11,762 nucleotides of DNA from Burkholderiales bacterium. GTDB taxonomy: Bacteria > Pseudomonadota > Gammaproteobacteria > Burkholderiales > SG8-39. Below, piece by piece: positions 1-7,150 of the stretch. The notes under the pieces are model-generated. The model searched no databases, was not told the DNA's origin, and saw nothing but the letters and a program-made list of their open reading frames with translations. The stretch is from assembly GCA_027457185.1 (NCBI GenBank), contig DAIDTN010000117.1, forward strand, positions 1 to 11,762, given 5' to 3'. Position 1 is the first letter of the stretch. The number at the start of each line of letters is the position of its first letter. A program made the translations under genes and the position numbers.

Positions 1-594
1 GGTGGCGCGCATGGCGCGCACATGCGCCTTGGCCGAGATGCCGGCGGCACGGCGCATCAGCGCGAGCTCCTCGGCATCCTTAAGCAGGCGCATCTCGTCC
101 AGCGCCGCGCGCACGTCGTGAATGCGCTGCGGCGCGCTGACGCCGGTGCGGCCCTGGGCGCGCACCAGATTCAGCCAATGCATGATGCGCGCGTCCCAGT
201 CGGCATCCATGCCCGGCGCGTAATGCAGCGCCGGCTGGTTGGCCATCAGTGTTGGCAGCTTTTCGTCGAGTTGGCCGATGGGGTAGGCGGCGTCGACGCC
301 GAAGGCTTCCCTGGCTGCCCCCGGTCCGAAGCGGAATCCGTCCCAGGTTTCGCGCTCCAGGTTTTTCTCGCGGCAGAAAAGCACGCTTCGCGGCTCCGCC
401 CCGGCGATCAGCACCAGCACCGCTTCGGGTTCCTGAAAGCCGCAGAGGTAGTAGAAGTAGCTGTCGAACCGATACAGGTACTCGCTGTCGCGGTTGCGCA
501 CGCGCTCGCGCGCGGTGGGCACGATGGCGATGCCGCTTTGCATCTGCGCGAGCAGCGCGGCGCGGCGTTTGGCGTAAACTTGGGGATCGGTCAT
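1..594 (-). CDS. pepP: Xaa-Pro aminopeptidase (aminopeptidase P), N-terminal part, runs off left edge
   Basis: The protein removes an N-terminal residue that precedes proline; it is a cytosolic metallopeptidase of family M24B. Only the first 198 residues are in the window, of about 440 in the E. coli enzyme. What is present is the N-terminal aminopeptidase-P domain: SEYLYRFDSYFYYLCGF at residues 37-53, followed by QEPEAVLVL (54-62), matches the equivalent E. coli stretch closely, and DEMRLLKDAEELALMRRAA (166-184) is the linker leading into the catalytic pita-bread fold. The metal ligands lie outside the window, so catalytic integrity cannot be judged. The ATG at 594-592 is the only plausible start I see; it has no clear Shine-Dalgarno. 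It lies 89 bases downstream of murU on the same strand. The family call is firm from the N-domain. Confidence 0.9.
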   Translation of the reverse strand, partial: MTDPQVYAKRRAALLAQMQSGIAIVPTARERVRNRDSEYLYRFDSYFYYLCGFQEPEAVLVLIAGAEPRSVLFCREKNLERETWDGFRFGPGAAREAFGVDAAYPIGQLDEKLPTLMANQPALHYAPGMDADWDARIMHWLNLVRAQGRTGVSAPQRIHDVRAALDEMRLLKDAEELALMRRAAGISAKAHVRAMRAT

Positions 595-683
595 AGCGGG
601 GCCGGGACTCTTCTGGTTAGACGTGGATTGAATCAATTGTACAGTCTGGCGAACCGCGTCGTTTCGATAAACGCTGCAATCGT
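595..683 (-). promoter_or_regulatory. murU-pepP spacer with a possible -10 box and a small palindrome
   Basis: Reading leftward, TACAAT (641-636) agrees with TATAAT at five of six positions, but I see no matching -35 at 16-18 bases. Immediately downstream is the 11-base interrupted palindrome ATTGAATCAAT (627-637), overlapping the end of the -10. This could be a pepP promoter with an operator, or chance in the only AT-richer stretch of the spacer. Weak evidence. Confidence 0.25.
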
Positions 684-1358
684 CTAGTCGCCCCCGCGCA
701 ACTCCGCGTCCAATGCCCGCAGGCGCTCGGCGGTGCCGATGTCGTGCCAGCGGCCGCGGTAGTGCTCGCCCGACACGCGCTGCGCGGCCATCGCCTTGCG
801 CAGCAGCGGCGCCAGCGCGACCTTGGCCCCTGGCGGAATGCCGCCGAACAGCCGCGGCGAATATACGCCGATGCCGCTGAACGTGAGCAGGGGCTCGCCG
901 GTTTCGCGCACACGCCCCGCCTCGAGGGCGAAGTCCCCGCGCGGATGCTGCGGCGGATTGTCCACCAGCAGCAGATGCGCGAGGCGGTCCTGCAGATCCA
1001 GGCCGGCGAGCGCCCTGAAGTCGCAATCGCTGTAGATGTCGGCGTTGGCCACCAGAAACGGCTCCGTGCCGAGCAGCGGCAGAGCGAAGGCTATGCCGCC
1101 GGCCGTCTCCAGCGCTTCGCGCTCGGGCGAATAGCGGATCGACAGGCCGAAGCGCGAGCCGTCGCCGAGCTCGGATTCGATCATGTCGCCGAGGTGGGCG
1201 TGATTGATCACGACTTCGCTGAATCCGGCCCGGGCCAGCTTCTCCAGCTGCCACACGATCAGCGGTTTGCCGCCCACGGCGAGCAGGGACTTGGGCGTGG
1301 TGTCGGTGAGCGGGCGCATTCTCACGCCGCGCCCGGCGGCGAGGATCATCGCTTTCAT
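684..1358 (-). CDS. murU: N-acetylmuramate alpha-1-phosphate uridylyltransferase
   Basis: MurU transfers UMP from UTP to MurNAc alpha-1-phosphate, giving UDP-MurNAc, the last step of the recycling route that bypasses de novo MurA/MurB synthesis. The protein has 224 residues, the usual size for MurU, and lacks the C-terminal acetyltransferase helix of GlmU-type enzymes. The nucleotide-binding signature GRGVRMRPLTDTTPKSLL spans residues 9-26, with the catalytic Arg13 and Lys23. ETAGG (84-88) is the sugar-nucleotide loop, and NAD at 105-107 provides the Asp that binds the metal. The start ATG overlaps the amgK stop in an ATGA, so the two are translationally coupled. MurU could be confused with mannose-1-phosphate guanylyltransferases or RmlA-like enzymes by sequence alone; the amgK partner makes MurU the best call. 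Confidence 0.91.
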   Translation of the reverse strand: MKAMILAAGRGVRMRPLTDTTPKSLLAVGGKPLIVWQLEKLARAGFSEVVINHAHLGDMIESELGDGSRFGLSIRYSPEREALETAGGIAFALPLLGTEPFLVANADIYSDCDFRALAGLDLQDRLAHLLLVDNPPQHPRGDFALEAGRVRETGEPLLTFSGIGVYSPRLFGGIPPGAKVALAPLLRKAMAAQRVSGEHYRGRWHDIGTAERLRALDAELRGGD

Positions 1359-2362
1359 GGAAAGATTTTTCCCTGCGCCGCCTGTTGGCTCTCGATCGCG
1401 TCAAGCAGATGCGCGAGCGGGGCGAGCGCATTGTAGCGGGTGGCGACCGCGCGCACGTAGGCGATGAAGCGCGGCGCGTCCTCGACATAGCCGGGTTTGC
1501 CGTCGCGGTGCCGGATGCGCGCGAAAATGCCGAGCACTTTCAGATGGCGCTGCAGGCCCATCCACTCGAGATCGCGGTAGAAGTCGCCGAAGTCGGAACC
1601 GACCGGCAGCCTGGCGCGCCGCGCCTTGTCCCAGTAGCGCACGATCCAGTCGAGCGCGCGCTCTTCCTCCCAGCTGATGAAGGCGTCGCGCAGCAGCGAC
1701 GCCAGGTCGTAGCTGACCGGGCCGTACACCGCGTCCTGGAAATCGAGGATGCCGGGATTGGGGTCGGACAGCATGAGGTTGCGCGGCATATAGTCGCGAT
1801 GCACGTACACGGCGGGCTGGGCCAGATTGTTTTCCAGAATCAGGGCGAACAGGCGCTCCAGCAGCGCGTGCTGCTGCGGCGCGAGTGCCAGACCGAGGTG
1901 GCGCTCCAGGTACCAATCCGGAAACAGATCGAGCTCGCGTCGCAGCAGGGCCGCGTCATACGGCGGCAGCACGCCGGGCCGGCTGGCGAGCTGCCAGGCG
2001 ATGAGCGCATCGATGGCGTCGCGGAACAGGACGTCCGCGCGGGCGTCGTCCCGATGCAGCGCGGCGAGATAGGTGGTGGTGCCGAGGTCGGTGAGCAGCA
2101 GAAAGCCCTGCTCCAGGTCCTGCGCCAGTACCGCCGGCGCGTTGAGGCCGGCCTGGCGCAGCAGATCCGCGACCTGGATGAAAGGCCGGCAGTCCTCCTG
2201 CTGCGGCGGCGCATCCATGACGATGCGGCTCTCGCCGCGGTCGGCAAGGTTGACGCGGAAATAGCGGCGAAAACTGGCGTCGGCAGAAGCGGGTTCAAGC
2301 TGCCATCTTTCCGCAGGGAAAATGCGGGCTAGCCAAGCTTCTAACGCAAGTGTCCGCTCCAA
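1355..2362 (-). CDS. amgK: Anomeric MurNAc/GlcNAc kinase AmgK (aminoglycoside phosphotransferase fold)
   Basis: AmgK phosphorylates the anomeric hydroxyl of recycled MurNAc (and GlcNAc) with ATP, supplying the substrate for MurU. The 335 residues match the family length. Seen in the sequence: SADASFRRYFRV (26-37) for the N-lobe, the catalytic loop HRDYMPRNLM at 188-197 (Asp190, Asn195) and the metal-binding DFQDAVYGPVSYDL at 207-220 with Asp207. HLKVLGIFARIRHRDGKP (273-290) is typical of AmgK rather than of antibiotic kinases, so no aminoglycoside resistance should be inferred. I take the TTG at 2362-2360 as start: no in-frame ATG occurs before residue 50, the N-terminus lines up with known AmgK, and GGAAAG lies four bases upstream. 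It is divergent from lptD and overlaps murU by four bases. Confidence 0.93.
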   Translation of the reverse strand: MERTLALEAWLARIFPAERWQLEPASADASFRRYFRVNLADRGESRIVMDAPPQQEDCRPFIQVADLLRQAGLNAPAVLAQDLEQGFLLLTDLGTTTYLAALHRDDARADVLFRDAIDALIAWQLASRPGVLPPYDAALLRRELDLFPDWYLERHLGLALAPQQHALLERLFALILENNLAQPAVYVHRDYMPRNLMLSDPNPGILDFQDAVYGPVSYDLASLLRDAFISWEEERALDWIVRYWDKARRARLPVGSDFGDFYRDLEWMGLQRHLKVLGIFARIRHRDGKPGYVEDAPRFIAYVRAVATRYNALAPLAHLLDAIESQQAAQGKIFP

Positions 2363-2450
2363 AATGCTTTCCGATTGCCATAAAAGCGAAAGTGTGCGAT
2401 TTTAGCATTCAAAAAACGCACCTTCCCCCTTTTCCACTGTGAAGTCACCG
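2363..2450. promoter_or_regulatory. Divergent control region between amgK and lptD
   Basis: This 88-base region is noticeably AT-richer than its flanks and must carry the start signals for both the leftward recycling genes and the rightward lptD group. The best element is the amgK extended -10 (listed separately). For lptD, TTGCCA (2375-2380) resembles a -35, but the hexamer 17 bases on, GATTTT (2398-2403), is a poor -10 and overlaps the amgK -10 on the other strand. I see no convincing sigma-E type GAACTT/TCTGA pair. Confidence 0.5.
2399..2407 (-). promoter_or_regulatory. Extended -10 promoter element for amgK-murU
   Basis: Leftward, the sequence reads TGCTAAAAT: a TGn extension followed by TAAAAT, five of six to TATAAT. 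No good -35 lies at 16-18 bases, which extended -10 promoters tolerate. Initiation would fall near 2392, giving a leader of about 30 bases before the TTG start. Confidence 0.5.
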
Positions 2451-4712
2451 ATGCGCCAGTTCGCGCCCGTTTTTGCCTTGCTTTTCTGCGTCGCGACGGC
2501 ACAGGCGCAGGAGCCGCAACTGCGGCCGCCGGTGCGCAAACCGGTCGACAGGGCTGCGCCGGTCACGATCAGCGCCGACCGCATGGAGGGTTACGCCAAT
2601 CAGGAGACCAGCGCCAGCGGCAACGTCGATCTGCGCCAGGACGACCTTAGCATTCATGCCGACCGCCTGCGCTATCTCTACGCCACCGACGAGGTGGAGG
2701 CGAGCGGCGGCGTGCGTCTCACGCGCGACGGCGACCGCATGGATGGCACCGGACTGCGCCTGCGCGTGCACGACAACATCGGCCAGTTCGACCATGCCGA
2801 CTATGCGTTTACGCGGCCCAGCCGCGGCGGGTTTGCGCCGGTGACTTCGCGCGGCACGGCCGATGTGATCACGCTCGAAGGCAAGGACAAGTACCACCTG
2901 AAGAACGCGACGCTGACCACCTGCAAGCCGGGCAACAATGACTGGTACATGCAAGTGGGCGAGCTGGACGTGGACATGACGCGCAACCTCGGCGTGGCGC
3001 GCAGGGGCAAGCTGGTGTTCAAGGGTACGCCGATCGCCTACCTGCCCTGGGCGGATTTTCCCCTGAACGACCAGCGCAAGACCGGCTTCCTGCCGCCCAC
3101 CATAGGCAGCAGCGGCAAGAGCGGGCTGGAAGTCAGCGCGCCGTTCTATATCAACCTCGCGCCTAACCGCGATCTCACCATTGTGCCGCGCGAACTTTCC
3201 AAACGCGGTCTGCAGCTGGCCGGGGAGTTCCGCTATCTCAATCGCGGCTACGATGGCGACGCCCGGATCGAGGAACTGTCGCACGATCGCGTGGCAAACA
3301 TCAACCGCTATGCCATTGCACTTCAGCACAATCAGAGATTCAGCAGCAGGCTGACCGGCGCTCTCAATATCAACAAGGTTTCCGACGACAATTATTTCCG
3401 CGACCTGTCGAGCCGCATTAACGTCACTTCGCAGACCACGCTGCCGCGCGACGGCATTCTGATTTACACCGGGGGCTGGTGGACCGCGACTGCGCGTGCG
3501 CAGCGTTTCCAGACGCTGCAGGATCCGGCCAACCCGATAATCCCGCCTTACGACCGGCTGCCGCAGCTCACGCTGAATGCGACGCGCCAGTACGTCGGCG
3601 GAGTGGATTTCGGCCTGAACAGCGAGTTCGTCAAGTTCACGCGCGGCAGCGTCCCCGTCGTCGCCACCAGCGGCGCCAACACCAGCGACGCCGTCGGCAA
3701 CCGCCTTACCTTCTACCCCAGCGTGAGCCTGCCGCTGATCCGGCCGGGCGCCTATCTCACGCCCAAGCTGGGCTTTCACGACACCAGCTACAGCCTCGCG
3801 CGCACCCCGCTCGGCACCCCGGAAGCGATTCATCGGGCGCTTCCCATCGCCAGCGTGGACAGTGGCCTGACGTTCGAGCGCGACGCCGAGTTCAGAGGAC
3901 AGCGTTTCCGCCAGACGCTGGAGCCGCGCCTTTACTACCTGTACGTGCCTTACCGCGACCAGAGCAAGATTCCGCTGTTCGACACCGGCCTGGCCGACTT
4001 CAACTATGCGCAGATTTTTTCGGAGAATATTTTCAACGGCGGCGACCGCATCGCCGACGCCAACCAGCTGACGCTCGCCGCGACCACGCGCATGCGCTCG
4101 CCATCGAGCGGCCAGGAGGTGCTCAAGGCCACGGTCGGTCAGCGCTATTATTTCGAGACGCAGCAGGTGACGCTGAACGACAACGTTACGCCGACGCGCA
4201 ACAACAAGTCCTCTGATTTTCTGGCCGCGCTGAGCGGACATATTTCCAGTCACTGGACCATGGACAGCGCGCTGCAGTACAATCCGCAGCGCAATTTTTT
4301 CGACCGCGTGGGCCTGGGCGCCCGCTTCGAGCCCGAGATTGCCAAGGTGCTCAACCTCGGCTACCGCTTTACCCGCTGTTCCTTGAACCAGGTCGACGTT
4401 TCGGCGCAATGGCCGCTGGGCGGCGGCTGGAATGGCGTAGGCCGATACAATTACTCGCTGCGCGAGAACCGGTTGGTCGAAACTCTGGGCGGTTTCGAAT
4501 ATAATGCCGGCTGCTGGATCGGTCGGCTGGTGCTGCAGCGTTTCGCCGCGTCCACCGGGTCCTCGACCACGGCTGTGTTCGTGCAGCTGGAATTGAACGG
4601 ATTTTCGCGCATTGGGTCGAACCCGCTGGAGACGCTGAAGCGCAACATCCCTGGCTACAGCCCTGCCAACCAGACCCGTCCCGAGTCACAACCATTCGAT
4701 TTCTACGAGTAA
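2451..4712 (+). CDS. lptD: LPS-assembly outer-membrane protein LptD
   Basis: LptD is the barrel that, with lipoprotein LptE, inserts lipopolysaccharide into the outer leaflet. I choose ATG 2451 (753 residues) over GTG 2439 because GAAG sits six bases upstream of the ATG and nothing suitable precedes the GTG. Residues 1-19 form a signal peptide ending AQA. An LptA-like jellyroll (OstA) domain begins at PVTISADRMEGY (37-48); the barrel fills the rest. TLEPRLYYLYVPYRDQS (489-505) is nearly identical to the E. coli segment, and the C-terminus (GFSRIGSNPLETLKRNIPGY, 717-736) is characteristic. Mature cysteines are only 158, 643 and 688; 158 and 688 correspond to E. coli Cys173 and the Cys724/725 pair, while the E. 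coli Cys31 equivalent is absent. surA follows seven bases later. Confidence 0.97.
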   Translation: MRQFAPVFALLFCVATAQAQEPQLRPPVRKPVDRAAPVTISADRMEGYANQETSASGNVDLRQDDLSIHADRLRYLYATDEVEASGGVRLTRDGDRMDGTGLRLRVHDNIGQFDHADYAFTRPSRGGFAPVTSRGTADVITLEGKDKYHLKNATLTTCKPGNNDWYMQVGELDVDMTRNLGVARRGKLVFKGTPIAYLPWADFPLNDQRKTGFLPPTIGSSGKSGLEVSAPFYINLAPNRDLTIVPRELSKRGLQLAGEFRYLNRGYDGDARIEELSHDRVANINRYAIALQHNQRFSSRLTGALNINKVSDDNYFRDLSSRINVTSQTTLPRDGILIYTGGWWTATARAQRFQTLQDPANPIIPPYDRLPQLTLNATRQYVGGVDFGLNSEFVKFTRGSVPVVATSGANTSDAVGNRLTFYPSVSLPLIRPGAYLTPKLGFHDTSYSLARTPLGTPEAIHRALPIASVDSGLTFERDAEFRGQRFRQTLEPRLYYLYVPYRDQSKIPLFDTGLADFNYAQIFSENIFNGGDRIADANQLTLAATTRMRSPSSGQEVLKATVGQRYYFETQQVTLNDNVTPTRNNKSSDFLAALSGHISSHWTMDSALQYNPQRNFFDRVGLGARFEPEIAKVLNLGYRFTRCSLNQVDVSAQWPLGGGWNGVGRYNYSLRENRLVETLGGFEYNAGCWIGRLVLQRFAASTGSSTTAVFVQLELNGFSRIGSNPLETLKRNIPGYSPANQTRPESQPFDFYE

Positions 4713-4719
4713 CCTTTAC

Positions 4720-6039
4720 ATGCGATTCTTAATTTCGGCGGTGCTTGCGTGGCTCGCCACTGCGGCGCTGGTTCTTGGTGCCGGCGGCGCCCGGGCGCAG
4801 AAAGCGCCCAGCCCCCCGGTGCTGGTGGATCGTATCGTTGCCGTGGTCAATAGCGAGGTGATCACCAGCGACGAGCTCGCCGAGCGGATGAAGACGGTGA
4901 CGCAGCAGCTGCGCCAGCAGGGCACGCCCCTGCCCGCGGCCCATCTGCTGCGAAAGCAGGTGCTGGAGCGCATGATCATGGACCGGCTGCAGCTCCAGCT
5001 GGCGAAGGAGACGGGGCTGCGCGTGGACGATCTGCAACTGGACCGCACGGTCGAGCGCCTTGCCGAACACAACAAGATGTCGTTGACCCAGTTCCGCCAA
5101 GCGCTGGAGCGCGACGGAATCCGGTTCGACAAGTTCCGCGAGGAAATCCGCGACCAGATACTGCTGTCGCGGCTGCGTGAACGCGAGGTGGACGACCGCA
5201 TCGTCGTTACCGACAACGAGATCGACTATTTCCTCAGTCAGCAAGCCGCGTCGCCGGACATGGCGACCGAGTACAACCTGAGCCACATTGTGCTGCGGTT
5301 GCCCGAGCAGGCGAGCCCGGAGGAGGTGAACCGGCAACACGCACGCGCCGAGGAGGTGCTCGCGCAGCTGCGCCAAGGCGCGGATTTTGCCAAGCTGGCC
5401 GTCGCTTATTCCGATGCGCCGGACGCGCTACAGGGCGGAGCCATGGGCTGGCACTCGCGCGACCGGCTGCCGGATCTGTATGCCAAGGCACTCGACGGTT
5501 TGAAGCCGGGCGAGGTGAGCGGCATCATCCGCAGCCCGGCTGGATTCCATTTGATCAAGCTGATAGGCCGACGCGGCGGTGGCGCGCCGGCCATGGTCGA
5601 GCAGACCCATGCGCGGCACATATTGGTGAAAACGAGCGAGATCGTGTCCGCGGCTGACGCCAAGCGCAAGCTGGAGAATTTGCGCGAACGCATTATCCAT
5701 GGCGCCGATTTCGGCGAACTGGCCAGGCTCAATTCTGACGACCCGTCCTCGGTCAAGGGCGGCGATCTCGGCTGGATCTATCCCGGTGACACCGTGCCGG
5801 CATTCGAGCGCGAGATGAACAGCCTCAAGGTAGGCGAGGTGAGCCAGCCTTTCGAGACGCCTTTCGGCTGGCATATCGTGCAGGTTCTGGCGCGCCGCAA
5901 AGCCCCCGTATCCGGCGAGCGCAAGCGGCAGGAGGCGCGCCTGATCCTGCGCGAGCGCAAAGCCGACGAGGCCTATCAGGAATGGTTGCGCCAGCTGCGC
6001 GATCGTGCGTACGTGGAATACCGCACGGACGATAACTGA
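4720..6039 (+). CDS. surA: Periplasmic chaperone / peptidyl-prolyl isomerase SurA
   Basis: SurA escorts unfolded outer-membrane proteins through the periplasm to the Bam complex; LptD is one of its best-known clients. The 439 residues compare with 428 in E. coli. A signal peptide (1-26, ending ARA) precedes the N-terminal chaperone domain, which opens with VDRIVAVVNSEVIT (36-49). Two parvulin domains follow at about 184-284 (YNLSHIVLRLP, GGAMGWHSRDRLP, PAGFHLIKL) and 295-391 (THARHILVKTS, GGDLGWIYPGDTVP, PFGWHIVQVL). The C-terminal helix (401-433) completes the chaperone core. The start ATG is seven bases after the lptD stop, with only a distant GAG as ribosome-binding signal, so it is probably co-transcribed and partly coupled. 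Confidence 0.97.
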   Translation: MRFLISAVLAWLATAALVLGAGGARAQKAPSPPVLVDRIVAVVNSEVITSDELAERMKTVTQQLRQQGTPLPAAHLLRKQVLERMIMDRLQLQLAKETGLRVDDLQLDRTVERLAEHNKMSLTQFRQALERDGIRFDKFREEIRDQILLSRLREREVDDRIVVTDNEIDYFLSQQAASPDMATEYNLSHIVLRLPEQASPEEVNRQHARAEEVLAQLRQGADFAKLAVAYSDAPDALQGGAMGWHSRDRLPDLYAKALDGLKPGEVSGIIRSPAGFHLIKLIGRRGGGAPAMVEQTHARHILVKTSEIVSAADAKRKLENLRERIIHGADFGELARLNSDDPSSVKGGDLGWIYPGDTVPAFEREMNSLKVGEVSQPFETPFGWHIVQVLARRKAPVSGERKRQEARLILRERKADEAYQEWLRQLRDRAYVEYRTDDN

Positions 6040-6042
6040 GTC

Positions 6043-6055
6043 GGCGCAAAGCGCC
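6043..6055 (+). other. Small perfect hairpin in the surA-pdxA spacer
   Basis: GGCGC, AAA, GCGCC gives a five-pair stem with a three-base loop immediately after the surA stop. No U-run follows, so it is not an intrinsic terminator; it might act as an RNA processing or stability element, or be chance in GC-rich sequence. Confidence 0.25.
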
Positions 6056-6072
6056 TGATCCGGCCGCCCAGC

Positions 6073-7050
6073 ATGAAACGGCTCCCTGTGATCGCGATAA
6101 CTTCCGGCGAGCCTGCCGGCATCGGGCCCGATATCTGCCTCGTCCTGGCGACGCAGCGTCCACCCTGCCGCGCCGTGATCCTCGGCGATCGCAAGTTGCT
6201 TGCGGCGCGCGCCGCCCGTCTCGGACTGGCCCTGCGTTTGCGCGCATTCGAACCGGCACAGGCGCCGGCCGCCGACGAGCTCGAAGTGCTGCATCTGCCT
6301 GTCGCAGCGCCCGTCGTTGCGGGCACGCTGGATCCGGCCAACAGCGCCTATGTGTTGGCTTTGCTCAGGCGCGCCGTCTCCGGCTGCAGCAACGGCACAT
6401 TTGATGCGATGGTGACCGCGCCCGTGCACAAGGGCGTGATCAACGACGCCGGCGTTCCTTTTACCGGGCATACCGAATATCTTGCGGCGCTGACTTCCAC
6501 GCCGCGCGTCGTGATGATGCTCGCCGGCGGCGGACTGCGCGTGGCGCTCGCCACCACGCACCTGGCGCTCGTCGACGTCGCCGGCGCGATCACGCGCGAA
6601 AGCCGGGAAGCGACGCTGCGGATTCTGCACCGGGCGCTGCGGCAGCGTTTCGGTCTGGCCGAGCCGCGCATCCTGGTCGCCGGGCTCAATCCGCACGGCG
6701 GCGAGGGCGGCCACCTCGGGCGCGAGGAAATCGAGGTCATCTCGCCGGTGCTGGATCAGTTGCGCCAGGTCGGCATGCGCCTGGACGGACCATTTCCCGC
6801 CGATACGCTGTTCACGCCGCAGGTGCTCGCGCGCGGCGACTGTGTGCTGGCGATGTATCACGACCAGGGCCTGCCGGTGCTCAAATACGCAAGCTTCGGC
6901 AAAGGCGTCAATGTCACCCTGGGCTTGCCGATCGTGCGCACCTCGGTCGATCACGGCACTGCGCTCGAACTGGCCGGCAGCGGCCGCGCCGATCCGGGCA
7001 GCCTGATTGCGGCGATCGAAATGGCAGTGGAGATGGTGCGGGCGTCTTGA
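6073..7050 (+). CDS. pdxA: 4-hydroxythreonine-4-phosphate dehydrogenase
   Basis: PdxA oxidises 4-phosphooxy-L-threonine with NAD(P) to the unstable product that PdxJ condenses into pyridoxine 5'-phosphate, in the DXP-dependent vitamin B6 route. At 325 residues it is four shorter than the E. coli enzyme. SGEPAGIGPD (11-20) is the N-terminal signature; GHTEYL (132-137) holds the substrate-binding His133 and Thr134. The three divalent-metal histidines are His163 (THLALV), His208 (NPHGGEGG) and His263 (YHDQGLPVLKY), each exactly three below E. coli numbering, so the active site looks complete. The gene starts 33 bases after surA with no clear Shine-Dalgarno. The surA-pdxA-rsmA order matches E. 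coli. No sign of decay. Confidence 0.98.
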   Translation: MKRLPVIAITSGEPAGIGPDICLVLATQRPPCRAVILGDRKLLAARAARLGLALRLRAFEPAQAPAADELEVLHLPVAAPVVAGTLDPANSAYVLALLRRAVSGCSNGTFDAMVTAPVHKGVINDAGVPFTGHTEYLAALTSTPRVVMMLAGGGLRVALATTHLALVDVAGAITRESREATLRILHRALRQRFGLAEPRILVAGLNPHGGEGGHLGREEIEVISPVLDQLRQVGMRLDGPFPADTLFTPQVLARGDCVLAMYHDQGLPVLKYASFGKGVNVTLGLPIVRTSVDHGTALELAGSGRADPGSLIAAIEMAVEMVRAS

Positions 7051-7150
7051 TTACACGTCGCGACTTAAATCGCGCTGCCGTTGTTGCGGAGCTTCCTTAT
7101 GGCGCGCGCGAGCGCGCAATGGTCTGCGACGATACCTGCGCCTGATATAG
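7051..7150 (+). other. pdxA-rsmA spacer with two GC-rich hairpins
   Basis: Two inverted repeats are visible. CGCGA-CTTAAA-TCGCG (7059-7074) lies just past the pdxA stop. GCGCGC-GCGA-GCGCGC (7102-7117) is a six-pair all-GC stem capped by GCGA, a GNRA-type tetraloop. Neither is followed by a U-run, so I do not call terminators. The in-frame TAG at 7148-7150 sits directly before the rsmA ATG. No good promoter is visible. Confidence 0.35.

Noticed and set aside
1385..2332. 315-codon plus-strand frame opposite amgK
   Set aside because: No motif; amgK on the other strand carries all the expected kinase residues.
1355..2362. Aminoglycoside resistance kinase
   Set aside because: The fold is shared, but the sequence pattern and the murU partner identify AmgK, a sugar kinase of cell-wall recycling.
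2445..4409. 654-codon open frame antisense to lptD
   Set aside because: The translation is Ala/Arg/Val/Gly-rich without recognisable motifs. GC-rich third positions of lptD leave the opposite frame free of stops; lptD itself is beyond doubt.
5428..6954. 508-codon open frame antisense to surA and pdxA
   Set aside because: It spans two well-supported genes and the gap between them, has shadow-like composition and no start signal.
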